Positions 26,561 through 34,989 of a stretch of DNA of 37,048 nt are shown piece after piece; the stretch's first letter is position 1; each line of letters opens with the position of its first letter. The notes below the pieces were generated by a model. It ran no database searches, was not told the origin of the DNA, and was given only the letters and a program-made list of their open reading frames with translations. The stretch spans positions 1 through 37,048 of the forward strand of contig VGYY01000005.1 in the NCBI GenBank assembly GCA_016872815.1, read 5' to 3'. A program made the translations under genes and the position numbers. This DNA is from Planctomycetota bacterium. Its GTDB lineage: Bacteria; Planctomycetota; B15-G4; SIAN01.

Positions 26561-27240
26561 GCGGCGAGGGCTCGCGGCCGCGCCCCGCGCCGCCGAAGCG
26601 CCCGGCCGGGATGGCGGCGCTGCTGGCGGAGGCGCGCGTCGCCGCGAAGCTCGAGGAGCCGGTGGCGCCGCGGCGCTGCGGTTCGCCGCGCGCATCGTTC
26701 CTCGCGGCCGGGGTCCTCGCCTTCATCGGAGCGGCGCGCTTCAGCAGCGACTTCCTCACCGATCGCGACCCGGGCTGGGTCGAGGGCTGGCGGGACTCGC
26801 CGCTGCGCTTCTTCGTGCGGATGCCCTCGGATGGCAGCCTGTTGGCCGACCTGAACGTGCAGTGGTTCAAGGTGCTGGCGATCCCGTGCTGCGTCGCCGG
26901 CCTCTACGTGGTGAAGCGGCTGCTGGCGCGGGACCTGCGCGCGACCCAGCGGCTTTGGCAGATGCCGCTCTACCGCCGTCTCTTCCTCGGGCTGTTCGCG
27001 CTGATGTGCCTGGTGATGGAGCTCGAGAAGAGCTTCCACTTCCTCGGGCTCCGGATGGCCGGCCAGTTGCCGGGCGAGCAGGCGTGGCTGAATCACCTGA
27101 TCCACGGGTTCAGCCTTGCCGGGGGCTGGTGGTGGATGGGGTGGCTGCGCTTCGTGGCGCCGGAGGAGATGGCGTCGCGGCGCGCGCCGGCGGTTGCGGG
27201 CGCGCCGTCCGGGCACGGGGGGGCGGCGCGCCGTGGCTGA
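26557..27240 (+). CDS. Membrane protein of unknown function
   Basis: Several hydrophobic helices ([73 protein letters not shown]); GTGA overlap with the M1 gene, or GTG at 26548. Confidence 0.75.
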   Translation: MSGEGSRPRPAPPKRPAGMAALLAEARVAAKLEEPVAPRRCGSPRASFLAAGVLAFIGAARFSSDFLTDRDPGWVEGWRDSPLRFFVRMPSDGSLLADLNVQWFKVLAIPCCVAGLYVVKRLLARDLRATQRLWQMPLYRRLFLGLFALMCLVMELEKSFHFLGLRMAGQLPGEQAWLNHLIHGFSLAGGWWWMGWLRFVAPEEMASRRAPAVAGAPSGHGGAARRG

Positions 27241-27490
27241 ATCGCCGCAGCGCAACAACCCCCTGCACGGCATCACGCTCGAGGCGATCGTCACCGAGCT
27301 GTCGCAGCGCCTCGGCTGGCCCGAACTCGGCGAACGGATCCCGATCCGCTGCTTCCGCTTCGACCCGAGCGTGACCTCGAGCCTCAAGTTCCTGCGCAAG
27401 ACACCGTGGGCGCGCGCGAAGGTCGAGGCGCTGTTCCTCGACCTCCGCAGCGAGCCGGGGCCGCGGTCGGATCAGCTGCCCTTGCCCTGA
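27233..27490 (+). CDS. VF530/DUF2132 family DNA-binding-like protein
   Basis: [64 protein letters not shown]; distinctive DUF2132 signature; GTG start overlapping the previous gene. Confidence 0.9.
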   Translation: MAESPQRNNPLHGITLEAIVTELSQRLGWPELGERIPIRCFRFDPSVTSSLKFLRKTPWARAKVEALFLDLRSEPGPRSDQLPLP

Positions 27491-27975
27491 AGCTCGCGAT
27501 CGGCCTGGCGCGCCTTGTCGGCGCGCTTGGCGCGGTCGGCGGTCACTCGTGCGGCCAGCTCGGGGTCGGCCAGCGCGAGGATCTGCGCGGCGAGCAGCGC
27601 GGCGTTCTCGGCGCCCCAGGTCCCGGCGGCGACGGTGGCGACCGGAATCCCGGGCGGCATCTGCACCGTGGCGAGCAGCGAGTCGAGGCCGTTGAACGGC
27701 TCGGTGGCGACCGGAATGCCGATCACCGGAAGCGTGGTGCGCGCGGCGACGGCGCCGGCTAGATGGGCGGCGCCGCCGGCGGCGGCGATCAGCACCCGGA
27801 GGCCGCGCGTGGCCGCGCTGCCGGCCCACTGGCCGACGTCCTCGGGCGTGCGATGCGCCGACATGACGCGCACCTCGCAGCCGATGCCGAGGCCCTTCAG
27901 GACCTCGATCGCCTTCTCGAGCTTCGGCAGGTCCGACGCCGAGCCCATCACGATTCCGACCTTGGCAGTGTTCAT
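27472..27975 (-). CDS. purE: 5-(carboxyamino)imidazole ribonucleotide mutase (PurE, copy 1)
   Basis: [47 protein letters not shown]...[26 protein letters not shown]...[23 protein letters not shown]. Confidence 0.93.
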   Translation of the reverse strand: MNTAKVGIVMGSASDLPKLEKAIEVLKGLGIGCEVRVMSAHRTPEDVGQWAGSAATRGLRVLIAAAGGAAHLAGAVAARTTLPVIGIPVATEPFNGLDSLLATVQMPPGIPVATVAAGTWGAENAALLAAQILALADPELAARVTADRAKRADKARQADRELQGKGS

Positions 27976-28060
27976 GGTTCCTGGCAGTTCCTGATCGTCC
28001 TTGGGTCCATCGCTTCGCAACGACTCTTGGTCGACTGCCTCGACGCGTCCGGCGCGAGGC

Positions 28061-28110
28061 GGATGCACTTCGTCGGATGCACTTCGTTCAGCCGGCGGTT
28101 CAGCCGGCGG
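28061..28110. repeat. Two abutting short tandem duplications (about 13 bp x2, then 12 bp x2) at the 3' end of purE copy 2
   Basis: ggatgcacttcgt at 28061-28073 and 28075-28087; ttcagccggcgg at 28087-28098 and 28099-28110. Confidence 0.85.
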
Positions 28111-28705
28111 CGGCGCCGAAGCTCGGCGGCGAGCTGTTCGCGGCGCCCGGCAGGCTGCCGGCCACCGCGGCGAAGGTCGAGGCGCGCGCCGGCGAGCCGA
28201 CCTTCTCGGCGCGGACGCGCTCGTCCTGCTCGCGGCGGAAGGCGGCCCAGCGCTCGCGCAGCTCGGCGTCGTGGCGGGCGAGCATCGCCACCGCCAGCAG
28301 CGCGGCGTTGATCGCGCCGGTCTTGCCGATGGCGAGAGTGCCGACCGGGACGCCGGCCGGCATCTGGACGATCGACAGCAGCGAGTCCATGCCCTTCAGC
28401 GCATGGCTCTCGAGCGGGACACCGAAGACCGGCAGCAGCGTGTGCGCGGCGAGCATGCCGGGCAGGTGGGCGGCGCCGCTGCCGCAGGCGACGAGCGCCT
28501 GCAGGCCGCGCTCCTCGGCGGTGCGGGCGTAGTCGGCGAGGTACTGCGGCGTGCGGTGGGGCGACACGATCAGGCACTCGTGCGGCACGTCGAGCTTCTT
28601 CAGCGTGTCGCTCGCCGCCTGCATCGTCTCCCAGTCGGCCTTGGAACTGATCACCACGCCGACCTTCGGCGGCCCGGCGCTGCTCTTCTCCTTCTTCTTG
28701 CTCAC
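28100..28705 (-). CDS. purE: PurE paralog (copy 2), AIR carboxylase/N5-CAIR mutase-like
   Basis: KVGVVISSKADWETMQAASDTLKKLDVPHECLIVSPHRTPQYLADYARTAEERGLQALVACGSGAAHLPGMLAAHTLLPVFGVPLESHALKGMDSLLSIVQMPAGVPVGTLAIGKTGAINAALLAVAML; GTG start. Confidence 0.9.
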   Translation of the reverse strand: MSKKKEKSSAGPPKVGVVISSKADWETMQAASDTLKKLDVPHECLIVSPHRTPQYLADYARTAEERGLQALVACGSGAAHLPGMLAAHTLLPVFGVPLESHALKGMDSLLSIVQMPAGVPVGTLAIGKTGAINAALLAVAMLARHDAELRERWAAFRREQDERVRAEKVGSPARASTFAAVAGSLPGAANSSPPSFGAAAG

Positions 28706-28743
28706 GGCGTTCCTCCCCGAAGAGCGCGGAACGTTAGCCGGAT

Positions 28744-28800
28744 CGGACGATTCGTTCCTGGATCAGTTGTTCCGGACAATTCGTTCCTGGATCAGTTGTT
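28744..28800. repeat. Tandem direct repeat, 28-bp unit, period 29, one mismatch
   Basis: cggacgattcgttcctggatcagttgtt (28744-28771) and cggacaattcgttcctggatcagttgtt (28773-28800); intergenic, markedly less GC-rich than the surroundings. Confidence 0.9.
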
Positions 28801-28814
28801 CAGGTTCGGCCGGT

Positions 28815-29321
28815 TCACCAACGGTGGTAGGCGGGGTGGCCGGGGCGGACGGCGACGAAGGTGCCGTGGCAGGTGGCGGTGACCTTGCCGGCGGCGGAGA
28901 GGGTGGCGTCGACCACGGCGCGATCGTCGCCCGACTCGACCACCCACGCCCGCAGTTCGAGCGGCCCGTCGACCGGCGTCGGGCGCTTCAGCTTCACCGC
29001 GAAGTCGGCCGTCACCGTGCAGGGCGGCGATTCGAGCCCCGCCTTCCGCATCAGGAGCATGGCCGCCATCCAGTTGCTGTGGCAGTCGAGCAGCGCGCCG
29101 GTGATGCCGCCGTTCAGCATCCCCGGGAACGCCTGGTGGTGGGGCGCCGCCCGCCACGTCGCGACCAGTTCGAGCGTCGGCTTGCCATCGGCCCCGGTCG
29201 CCGCCTGCTCGAAGCTGCGGATGTGGAGCCCCTGCGCGTTGGCCGGCCCGCAACCGAAGCAGATGCTCTTCGGCGAGTGGCGCTCCTGCACGCACGGGCC
29301 GCCCGCATCGTCCTGACTCAT
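28815..29321 (-). CDS. PaaI-like hotdog-fold thioesterase
   Basis: ICFGCGPANAQGLHIRSFE...HHQAFPGMLNGGITGALLDCHSNWMAAMLLMRKAG...CTVTADFAVKLKRPTPVDGPLELRAWVVES. Confidence 0.85.
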   Translation of the reverse strand: MSQDDAGGPCVQERHSPKSICFGCGPANAQGLHIRSFEQAATGADGKPTLELVATWRAAPHHQAFPGMLNGGITGALLDCHSNWMAAMLLMRKAGLESPPCTVTADFAVKLKRPTPVDGPLELRAWVVESGDDRAVVDATLSAAGKVTATCHGTFVAVRPGHPAYHRW

Positions 29322-29354
29322 CGAGTGCCTCCCGTTCCCGGGCTCCCCGTTCGC

Positions 29355-30635
29355 TCACCCTGCCGCCGCGAACGTCGCCGCATACCGCGCCCGATAACGC
29401 GCCGCGATCAGCGCCGCGCCGAGCAGGATCACCATCGCCGCGAAGAACGGCAGCCGCGGGCCGAGCACGAACAGCGCCCCCGCCATCGCCGGTCCGGTCA
29501 CGCGCGCGAGGCTCCCGCCCGACTGGTTGAGGCCGAGGAACGCCCCCTGCTCCGCCTCCGGCACCGCCCGCGACAGGAGCCCGGCCACCGACGGATTGGT
29601 CAACCCGAAGCCGAATGGCATCAGCACGCAGCCGGCGATCACCACCGCGAAGGTCGGCGCGCCGCCGATGATCCCGAGCGAGACGCCGAGGATCGCCGGC
29701 CCCACCGCCGCCAGCCGGAGCTCGCCGTACTTCGGGAGCAGCCGCCGAATGAAGCCGCCCTGGATCAGCGCCGAGAGCAGCCCGACCGCGAACAGGTAGC
29801 GCCCGGCGACCGGCGCGGCCTTCATCACGTCGTCGAGCGTCGGCTGCGCCACCGCCGCGGGCTGATTGAACCAGGTCGGGAACAACGACAGCCCGAACCG
29901 CGTGAACATCGCCTCGAAGCAGGAGAAGGCGAAGATGTTGAGGAAGTTGAGCCACATCAGGGTGGCGATCCGCGGGTCGCCGAGCGCCCGCTTCAGGTGG
30001 CCGCTGCCGAAGCTGCGCGAGCCGACGTCGCGCCGCTCCGGCTCCTGCAGCATCACGGCGCCGAACAGCGCCGCCGCCACCGAGAACGCCGCCGCGACGT
30101 AGCCCGGCAGCGCGAAGCGGCTCCCGACCCAATCTGCCGAGCACGCCGACAGCTCGCCGCCCATCAGCGGTCCGAAGGTGAAGCCGAGCCCGAACGCCGC
30201 GCCGAGCAGCCCCATCCCCTTCGCGCGCGACTTCGCGTCGGTCACGTCGGCGATGTACGCCTGTGCCGCGGCGAGATTGGCGCCGAAGAATCCCGCCAGC
30301 AGGCGCGACGCATAGAGCATCGGCGCGCTCTCCGCCCGGGCGAAGAGCAGGTACGCCGCGGCCGTCCCGAGCAGCCCGCCGACCAGCACCGGCTTGCGCC
30401 CGATCCGGTCGGAGAGCCGGCCCCACATCGGCGCGAACAGGAACTGCATCGCGGAGAAGCAGCTGAAGAGCAGCCCGAGCTCGAGCTCGCTCATCGCGAA
30501 CGCCTTGCTGTAGATCGGCAGCAGGGGGATCACGATCCCGAAACCGAGCAGGTCGATGAACACGGTCAGGAAGATGAACAGCAGCGGCGAGCGGCCGGGG
30601 CGCTTCGCCCGGGCGGTGGCGGTTTCGGTCGGCAT
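29355..30635 (-). CDS. MFS transporter, TetA-like
   Basis: LLFIFLTVFIDLLGFGIVIPLLPIYSKAFAMSELELGLLFSCFSAMQFLFAPMWGRLSDRIGRKPVLVGGLLGTAAAYLLFA; 12-TM pattern. Confidence 0.92.
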   Translation of the reverse strand: MPTETATARAKRPGRSPLLFIFLTVFIDLLGFGIVIPLLPIYSKAFAMSELELGLLFSCFSAMQFLFAPMWGRLSDRIGRKPVLVGGLLGTAAAYLLFARAESAPMLYASRLLAGFFGANLAAAQAYIADVTDAKSRAKGMGLLGAAFGLGFTFGPLMGGELSACSADWVGSRFALPGYVAAAFSVAAALFGAVMLQEPERRDVGSRSFGSGHLKRALGDPRIATLMWLNFLNIFAFSCFEAMFTRFGLSLFPTWFNQPAAVAQPTLDDVMKAAPVAGRYLFAVGLLSALIQGGFIRRLLPKYGELRLAAVGPAILGVSLGIIGGAPTFAVVIAGCVLMPFGFGLTNPSVAGLLSRAVPEAEQGAFLGLNQSGGSLARVTGPAMAGALFVLGPRLPFFAAMVILLGAALIAARYRARYAATFAAAG

Positions 30636-30714
30636 GGGGCGCGGAGTATAGGTGCAGCGCGAGCGGGGGACGGCGCGGCGCGCGAGCGCGCGCTCGTCCG
30701 TGGCGGAGGACGGC

Positions 30715-31983
30715 ATGGCGCGTGCACACGAGACGGGTCGCGGCAGGTTTTCCGCGGCGACGATCGCCGGCCTCGCTGCGATCAGCGCCGCGGCGCGCGC
30801 GCAGGACGCCAGCGCGCCGCCGCCACCACCGGCCGCGCCGCTCACGGCCGGCTTCGACGACCACTTCTTCCTGCAATCCGCCGACGGGCGCAACCGCGTC
30901 GAGCTCGGCGCGCTGATCCAGGTGCACGCCGTCGCCTTCGGTCGCGGCTCGCACGGGCGCGATGGCGACGTCTTCCTGCGCCGGTTCCGGCTCGAGCTCT
31001 CCGGCCGCATCGACGACGCGTGGCGCTTCAACTTCGAGCCGAAGTTCACCGAGCACGAGGTCGAACTCGAGGAGGCGTGGGTCGGCGCCGAGCTCGAGCG
31101 CGGACTCCTCGCGATGGCCGGCCGGATGAAGGAGCCGTTCAGCCTCGAGGAGGCGCGCTCGCAGAAGCATCTCGCCTACGTGAACTTCTCGATCCTGAAC
31201 CAGTTCGTGCCGGCCGAGGGACACGGGCTCACGTTGGCGGGCGAGGCGCGCGACAACGCGTGGGAGTGGGGGGCGGCGCTCTACCAGGGCGGCGAGGAGG
31301 GGCTGAACGACGGCGACGAGTTCGCGCTGCGCGCGGTCACGCGGCCGTTCGCGCTCGGCGCGCCGGCGCTGCGACGGTTGCAGTTCGGCGCGGCGGCGAC
31401 GGTCGGGCGGAGCGACGGCTCGCTCGCCGGCGTCGAACTCAAGAACGAGGCGCGCGTTCCGTTCGCGACGCTCGACCCGGCGGCCGAGTCGGATGGGGAG
31501 CGCGTGCGGCTCGGCCTCGAGGCGGCGTGGTGGGGCGGTCCGGTCGAGGTCGCGGCCGAGGCGGTGCGGATCGAGCAGCAGGTCGAGGGCCCGCTCGAGC
31601 AGGAGCGCGCAGCGCTGCAGGCGTGGTACGTCGGCGCCGCGTGGGTGCTCACGGGCGAGGAGCGGACGGTGAAGGCGTTCCGGCCGGCGCGACCGTATCG
31701 GCTGCGCGGCGGCGCCGGCGGCGGCCTCGGCGCGCTCGAGCTGGCCGGTCGCGTCTCGCGCCTCCAGTTCGGCGACGGCTTCAGCGAGTCGGGCGTGCTG
31801 CCCGCCGGCTCCGACCCGCGCCGCGTCACGAGCTTCGACCTCGGCCTGAACTGGTATCTCACCTGGAACGCGCGGGTGAAGCTGCACGGCCTGCTGACCC
31901 GCTACGCCGAGCCGATCGCGATCGGCGGCCAGGCAACGCGCGACGAGAAAGCGCTGCTGCTGCAGTTGCAGCTCCACTTCTGA
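30715..31983 (+). CDS. OprO/OprP-like porin (outer membrane beta-barrel)
   Basis: Signal sequence ending AAISAAARAQ; NRVELGALIQVHAVAFGRG...FLRRFRLELSGRIDDAWRFNFEPKF...AGRMKEPFSLEEARSQKHLAYVNFSILNQFVP; C-terminal aromatic LLLQLQLHF. Confidence 0.85.
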   Translation: MARAHETGRGRFSAATIAGLAAISAAARAQDASAPPPPPAAPLTAGFDDHFFLQSADGRNRVELGALIQVHAVAFGRGSHGRDGDVFLRRFRLELSGRIDDAWRFNFEPKFTEHEVELEEAWVGAELERGLLAMAGRMKEPFSLEEARSQKHLAYVNFSILNQFVPAEGHGLTLAGEARDNAWEWGAALYQGGEEGLNDGDEFALRAVTRPFALGAPALRRLQFGAAATVGRSDGSLAGVELKNEARVPFATLDPAAESDGERVRLGLEAAWWGGPVEVAAEAVRIEQQVEGPLEQERAALQAWYVGAAWVLTGEERTVKAFRPARPYRLRGGAGGGLGALELAGRVSRLQFGDGFSESGVLPAGSDPRRVTSFDLGLNWYLTWNARVKLHGLLTRYAEPIAIGGQATRDEKALLLQLQLHF

Positions 31984-32005
31984 GTCGCACCCGTCGGAGC
32001 GACTC
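31982..32005. terminator. 7-bp perfect stem at the porin stop codon (possible terminator)
   Basis: gagtcgc-acccgtcgga-gcgactc starting inside the TGA of the porin gene; no clear T-tract. Confidence 0.4.
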
Positions 32006-32054
32006 CGCGAGCGCATACAGCAGCCCTGACCGACGGGATCGGGAGGTTGCATCG

Positions 32055-32747
32055 ATGCGGAACAAGAGGCGTGCGGGGGAGCGAACGATGCGCGAAGGGC
32101 GGGAGGGGGTGCCGTGGCTCGTCACCGCGACGGCCAGCGTGCTGGCGGGCGCGCTGTCCGGCTGCAGCTACCACCACGTGTCGAGCTGGAGCAATTTCGA
32201 GCTGGTCGCGCCCGACCCGGCAGGGAATCGCGCCAGCTGGGGACTGTTCGAGACCGTGAGCGGCGACTGGAAGGTGGTCGACCGCGTCGACGTCCCGTCG
32301 CCGCCGCAATCGGTCCAGCAGGATCACGTCGGCGCCAAGGACGACTTCAATCTGCTGCTGGTCACCGGCGCGAAGGCGGAGGCCGGCACGCTCTCGGTGC
32401 GGTTGCGCGCGCTCGACGGCACGATCGACCAGGGCGGCGGGCTGGTCTGGCGCGCGCAGTCACCGCGCGACTACTACCTCGCGCGCTGGAACCCGCTCGA
32501 GAACAACGTGCGCGCCTACGTCGTGAAGGACGGCGTGCGCACGATGCTCGCCAGCGAAGGCGTCGAGCTCGGCGACGGCTGGCACGCGCTGGCGATCACC
32601 TTCGACGACGACCGCATCGAGGTCGCCCTCGACGGCCAGGTGAAGCTGGCGTTCGACCACTCCGCGCAGTTCCCGGCCGGCCGCTTCGGGGTGTGGACCA
32701 AGGCCGACGCGCGCACGCAGTTCGACGATCTCGCGATCGCGGACTGA
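32055..32747 (+). CDS. Lipoprotein with DUF1080/LamG-like beta-sandwich fold
   Basis: Lipobox TATASVLAGALSGCSY; FELVAPDPAGNRASWGLFETVSGDWKVVDRVD...GGGLVWRAQSPRDYYLARWNPLENNVRAYVVKDGVRTMLAS...WHALAITFDDDRIEVALDGQVKLAFDHSAQFPAGRFGVWTKADARTQFDDLAI. Confidence 0.82.
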   Translation: MRNKRRAGERTMREGREGVPWLVTATASVLAGALSGCSYHHVSSWSNFELVAPDPAGNRASWGLFETVSGDWKVVDRVDVPSPPQSVQQDHVGAKDDFNLLLVTGAKAEAGTLSVRLRALDGTIDQGGGLVWRAQSPRDYYLARWNPLENNVRAYVVKDGVRTMLASEGVELGDGWHALAITFDDDRIEVALDGQVKLAFDHSAQFPAGRFGVWTKADARTQFDDLAIAD

Positions 32748-32818
32748 CGCGGACTGAACAGCAGCGCTCGCCGGCCTGACCGGCGCATGCGCCAGGACCC
32801 GCATCCGCGGCACTCGCG

Positions 32819-32849
32819 TTGCATTCGTTCCCGAGCGGGACGAATGCGA
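32819..32849. terminator. Long hairpin between two + strand genes (terminator or 5'-UTR structure)
   Basis: gcattcgt-t-ccc-gagc-ggg-acgaatgc: 8-bp stem, one bulged T, 3-bp stem, 4-nt loop; ends about 14 nt before the ATG at 32863. Confidence 0.55.
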
Positions 32850-32862
32850 GCGGAGCGGAACC

Positions 32863-34938
32863 ATGCGGTGCGGGGCAGCGACGATCATCCTCGGGACGCT
32901 GGTCGGTGCGGTGGCACTGGGTGTCACCGCGAGTGCACGTCTCGGCGGAGCCGCTCGACTCGATCCGCTGGCGGCACGCGGGGCGGCCGACGACAGGGGC
33001 GGTGAGCCGCTCGCGAAAAGCACATCCGCCGAGTCCGCGCTCCGAGAGATCGGAGTCGCTTCCGCTGCGCTTCCGCCGCCGATCCCGGCGGAACGGGTGC
33101 CGGCGCCCGGGTCGACCGTCGTGGAGCCGGACGGTCCGACGGTCGTGCGGCGGATCGTCGTCATGCGCGCCGAGAACGGCACCCCGATCGCCGGGGCGGC
33201 GATCACCCTGCAGGACGTGCCAGAGCACTTCGGCGACAAGCGGCCGGAACGCCGTGCGGTCGACCTGCGCACGGACGCCCGCGGCGAACTCCAGATCGCC
33301 ATCGACCGTCGGATCGACGCGATCGTCCGCGTGCCGGGTTGCTGCGTCGAGGCGGCGGAGGTGCCGTTCGACCGGAATCTGCCGACCGCGATCGTGACGA
33401 TCCCGCTGTTTCCCGCGGCCTCCCTCGCGGGTCGGGTGGTCGATGAGCATGGCAATCCGGTCGCAGGGGCTGAGGTGGCGGCGATCGGCCGCTACCACCG
33501 CGAGGCCACTGCCGTCAGCCGTGGCGGCTGCGGGAATGGCTACCACGCCTGGAACCGGGACCTCGGCACCACCGATGCCCAGGGTCGCTACGGGCCGGTG
33601 ACCTGCTACGCCGGCGGGATTCCAGCCTTCGAGGTGGCGTTCGAGGGGCGACAGGTCGTGCTGGCCGGAATCGAACTGGATCCGACGCTCGGTCCCGTGT
33701 TCGACGTCGAACTCCGCCTGCCGCCGCGCGTCGAACTCAACGTCCACGTTCGGACGCCCGACGGTCGGCCGGCCAGGGACGACTCACTCGAAGCGGTCGT
33801 GACGCGCGAGTTCGATTGCTTCGCGCCCATCGAGTCGTGGGGGCACTTCCACTCGGAGGGCGTCGCGACGTTCGCGCTTCCTGCGGCCGGGCGCCATCGA
33901 CTCCGGTTGCAGGCGGTCAGCGACGACGCGGTGGAGGAACCCGCTCCTGCCATCGAGCTCGACCTCGTGGTCCGTCACGGAACGAACGACATCACGGTCG
34001 TCTTGCCGTGGTCGGTCGCGCAGGCGGACGCGTCCGACGCGGCACTGGACGACGAGAGCGACGACGCGGGGGACACCGAAGAGGTGGACGACGAAGCGGC
34101 GCCGCCGGAGTCGGAGCCGGGAAACCTGGTCGGGAGCATCGCCTGCGAGTGCAGCGAAGAGGAGGGTTGCGACTCGTTGCGTGTCCGGGTGCTCCGCGAT
34201 GGCGTCACGATCGATGCGATCGACGCCCCATGGAACGACGAGTACGAGTTCGACGATCTGGAGCCGGGCGCCTACGTCGTCGTGCTCGATGGGGCCGGCC
34301 ATCGCCCGGTCGAGTCCGCGCCGGTCGTCGTCGAGGCGCACGCCACGACCGAGGTCGCACGGCTGGTTGCACCAGCCATCGGCCAAGTCCGCGGCCGACT
34401 CGTCGACCCGTTGGGACGCCCGCTCGTGGGGATCGACCTCGCGCTGGTTGGCGCTGCCGACCCGGAGCAGGAGCGCGTGCATGCGGAGACCGACGAGAGC
34501 GGGCGCTTTCGCCTGCCTCGACTCCGCGACCCGGCCTTCCTCGACGTCGTTGATCCCGGAGTCGGCGCCGTCCGTATGCCGTTCCCCGACCTCGCACCGA
34601 CGGAATGGACCATCGAGCTGCCGGCGCCGCGGCGCATCACCGGCACGATCGTCACGCCGCTCGGAGTGCCGCGACACTGGGTCACGGTGCGCTGGGGCGA
34701 TGCGTCGGCGACGGCGGCGAACCCGGGTGGGATGGTGCCGCCCGGCGAGCGGCAGACCGAAGAAGCTGCCGTCGCCGCCGACGGGACCTTCGTCATCGAG
34801 CGCGCTTCCGCGGGTCCGTGCATCCTCGAGCCGCGCTACTCCAGCTTTCCGCTCACGAACTACGTCGTCGCCCGCCGGCTTCTGCCGGCGGGTGGTGACC
34901 TCGACCTCGGCGTCTGGGAGTTGCCGGCGGTGCAGTGA
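32863..34938 (+). CDS. Secreted protein with carboxypeptidase-regulatory-like (Ig-like) repeats
   Basis: Hydrophobic N-terminus; repeated VVMRAENGTPIAGAAITLQD, LAGRVVDEHGNPVAGAEVAAIGRYH, VRGRLVDPLGRPLVGIDLALVGA, ITGTIVTPLGVPRHWVTVRW modules. Confidence 0.82.
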   Translation: MRCGAATIILGTLVGAVALGVTASARLGGAARLDPLAARGAADDRGGEPLAKSTSAESALREIGVASAALPPPIPAERVPAPGSTVVEPDGPTVVRRIVVMRAENGTPIAGAAITLQDVPEHFGDKRPERRAVDLRTDARGELQIAIDRRIDAIVRVPGCCVEAAEVPFDRNLPTAIVTIPLFPAASLAGRVVDEHGNPVAGAEVAAIGRYHREATAVSRGGCGNGYHAWNRDLGTTDAQGRYGPVTCYAGGIPAFEVAFEGRQVVLAGIELDPTLGPVFDVELRLPPRVELNVHVRTPDGRPARDDSLEAVVTREFDCFAPIESWGHFHSEGVATFALPAAGRHRLRLQAVSDDAVEEPAPAIELDLVVRHGTNDITVVLPWSVAQADASDAALDDESDDAGDTEEVDDEAAPPESEPGNLVGSIACECSEEEGCDSLRVRVLRDGVTIDAIDAPWNDEYEFDDLEPGAYVVVLDGAGHRPVESAPVVVEAHATTEVARLVAPAIGQVRGRLVDPLGRPLVGIDLALVGAADPEQERVHAETDESGRFRLPRLRDPAFLDVVDPGVGAVRMPFPDLAPTEWTIELPAPRRITGTIVTPLGVPRHWVTVRWGDASATAANPGGMVPPGERQTEEAAVAADGTFVIERASAGPCILEPRYSSFPLTNYVVARRLLPAGGDLDLGVWELPAVQ

Positions 34939-34989
34939 AGGAATCGCCGCCGGGCCGCGGCCGTCAGCGAGCGGCGACCCTCTCGCCGC

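Noticed and set aside
28792-32052. 1086-aa minus-strand ORF
   Set aside because: Shifted-frame shadow of the MFS and thioesterase genes and antisense of the porin.
28551-32747. 1398-aa plus-strand ORF spanning several genes
   Set aside because: Only its final part (32055-32747) is a real gene; the rest is antisense or out of frame to the thioesterase, MFS and porin genes, with Arg/Glu-rich nonsense composition.
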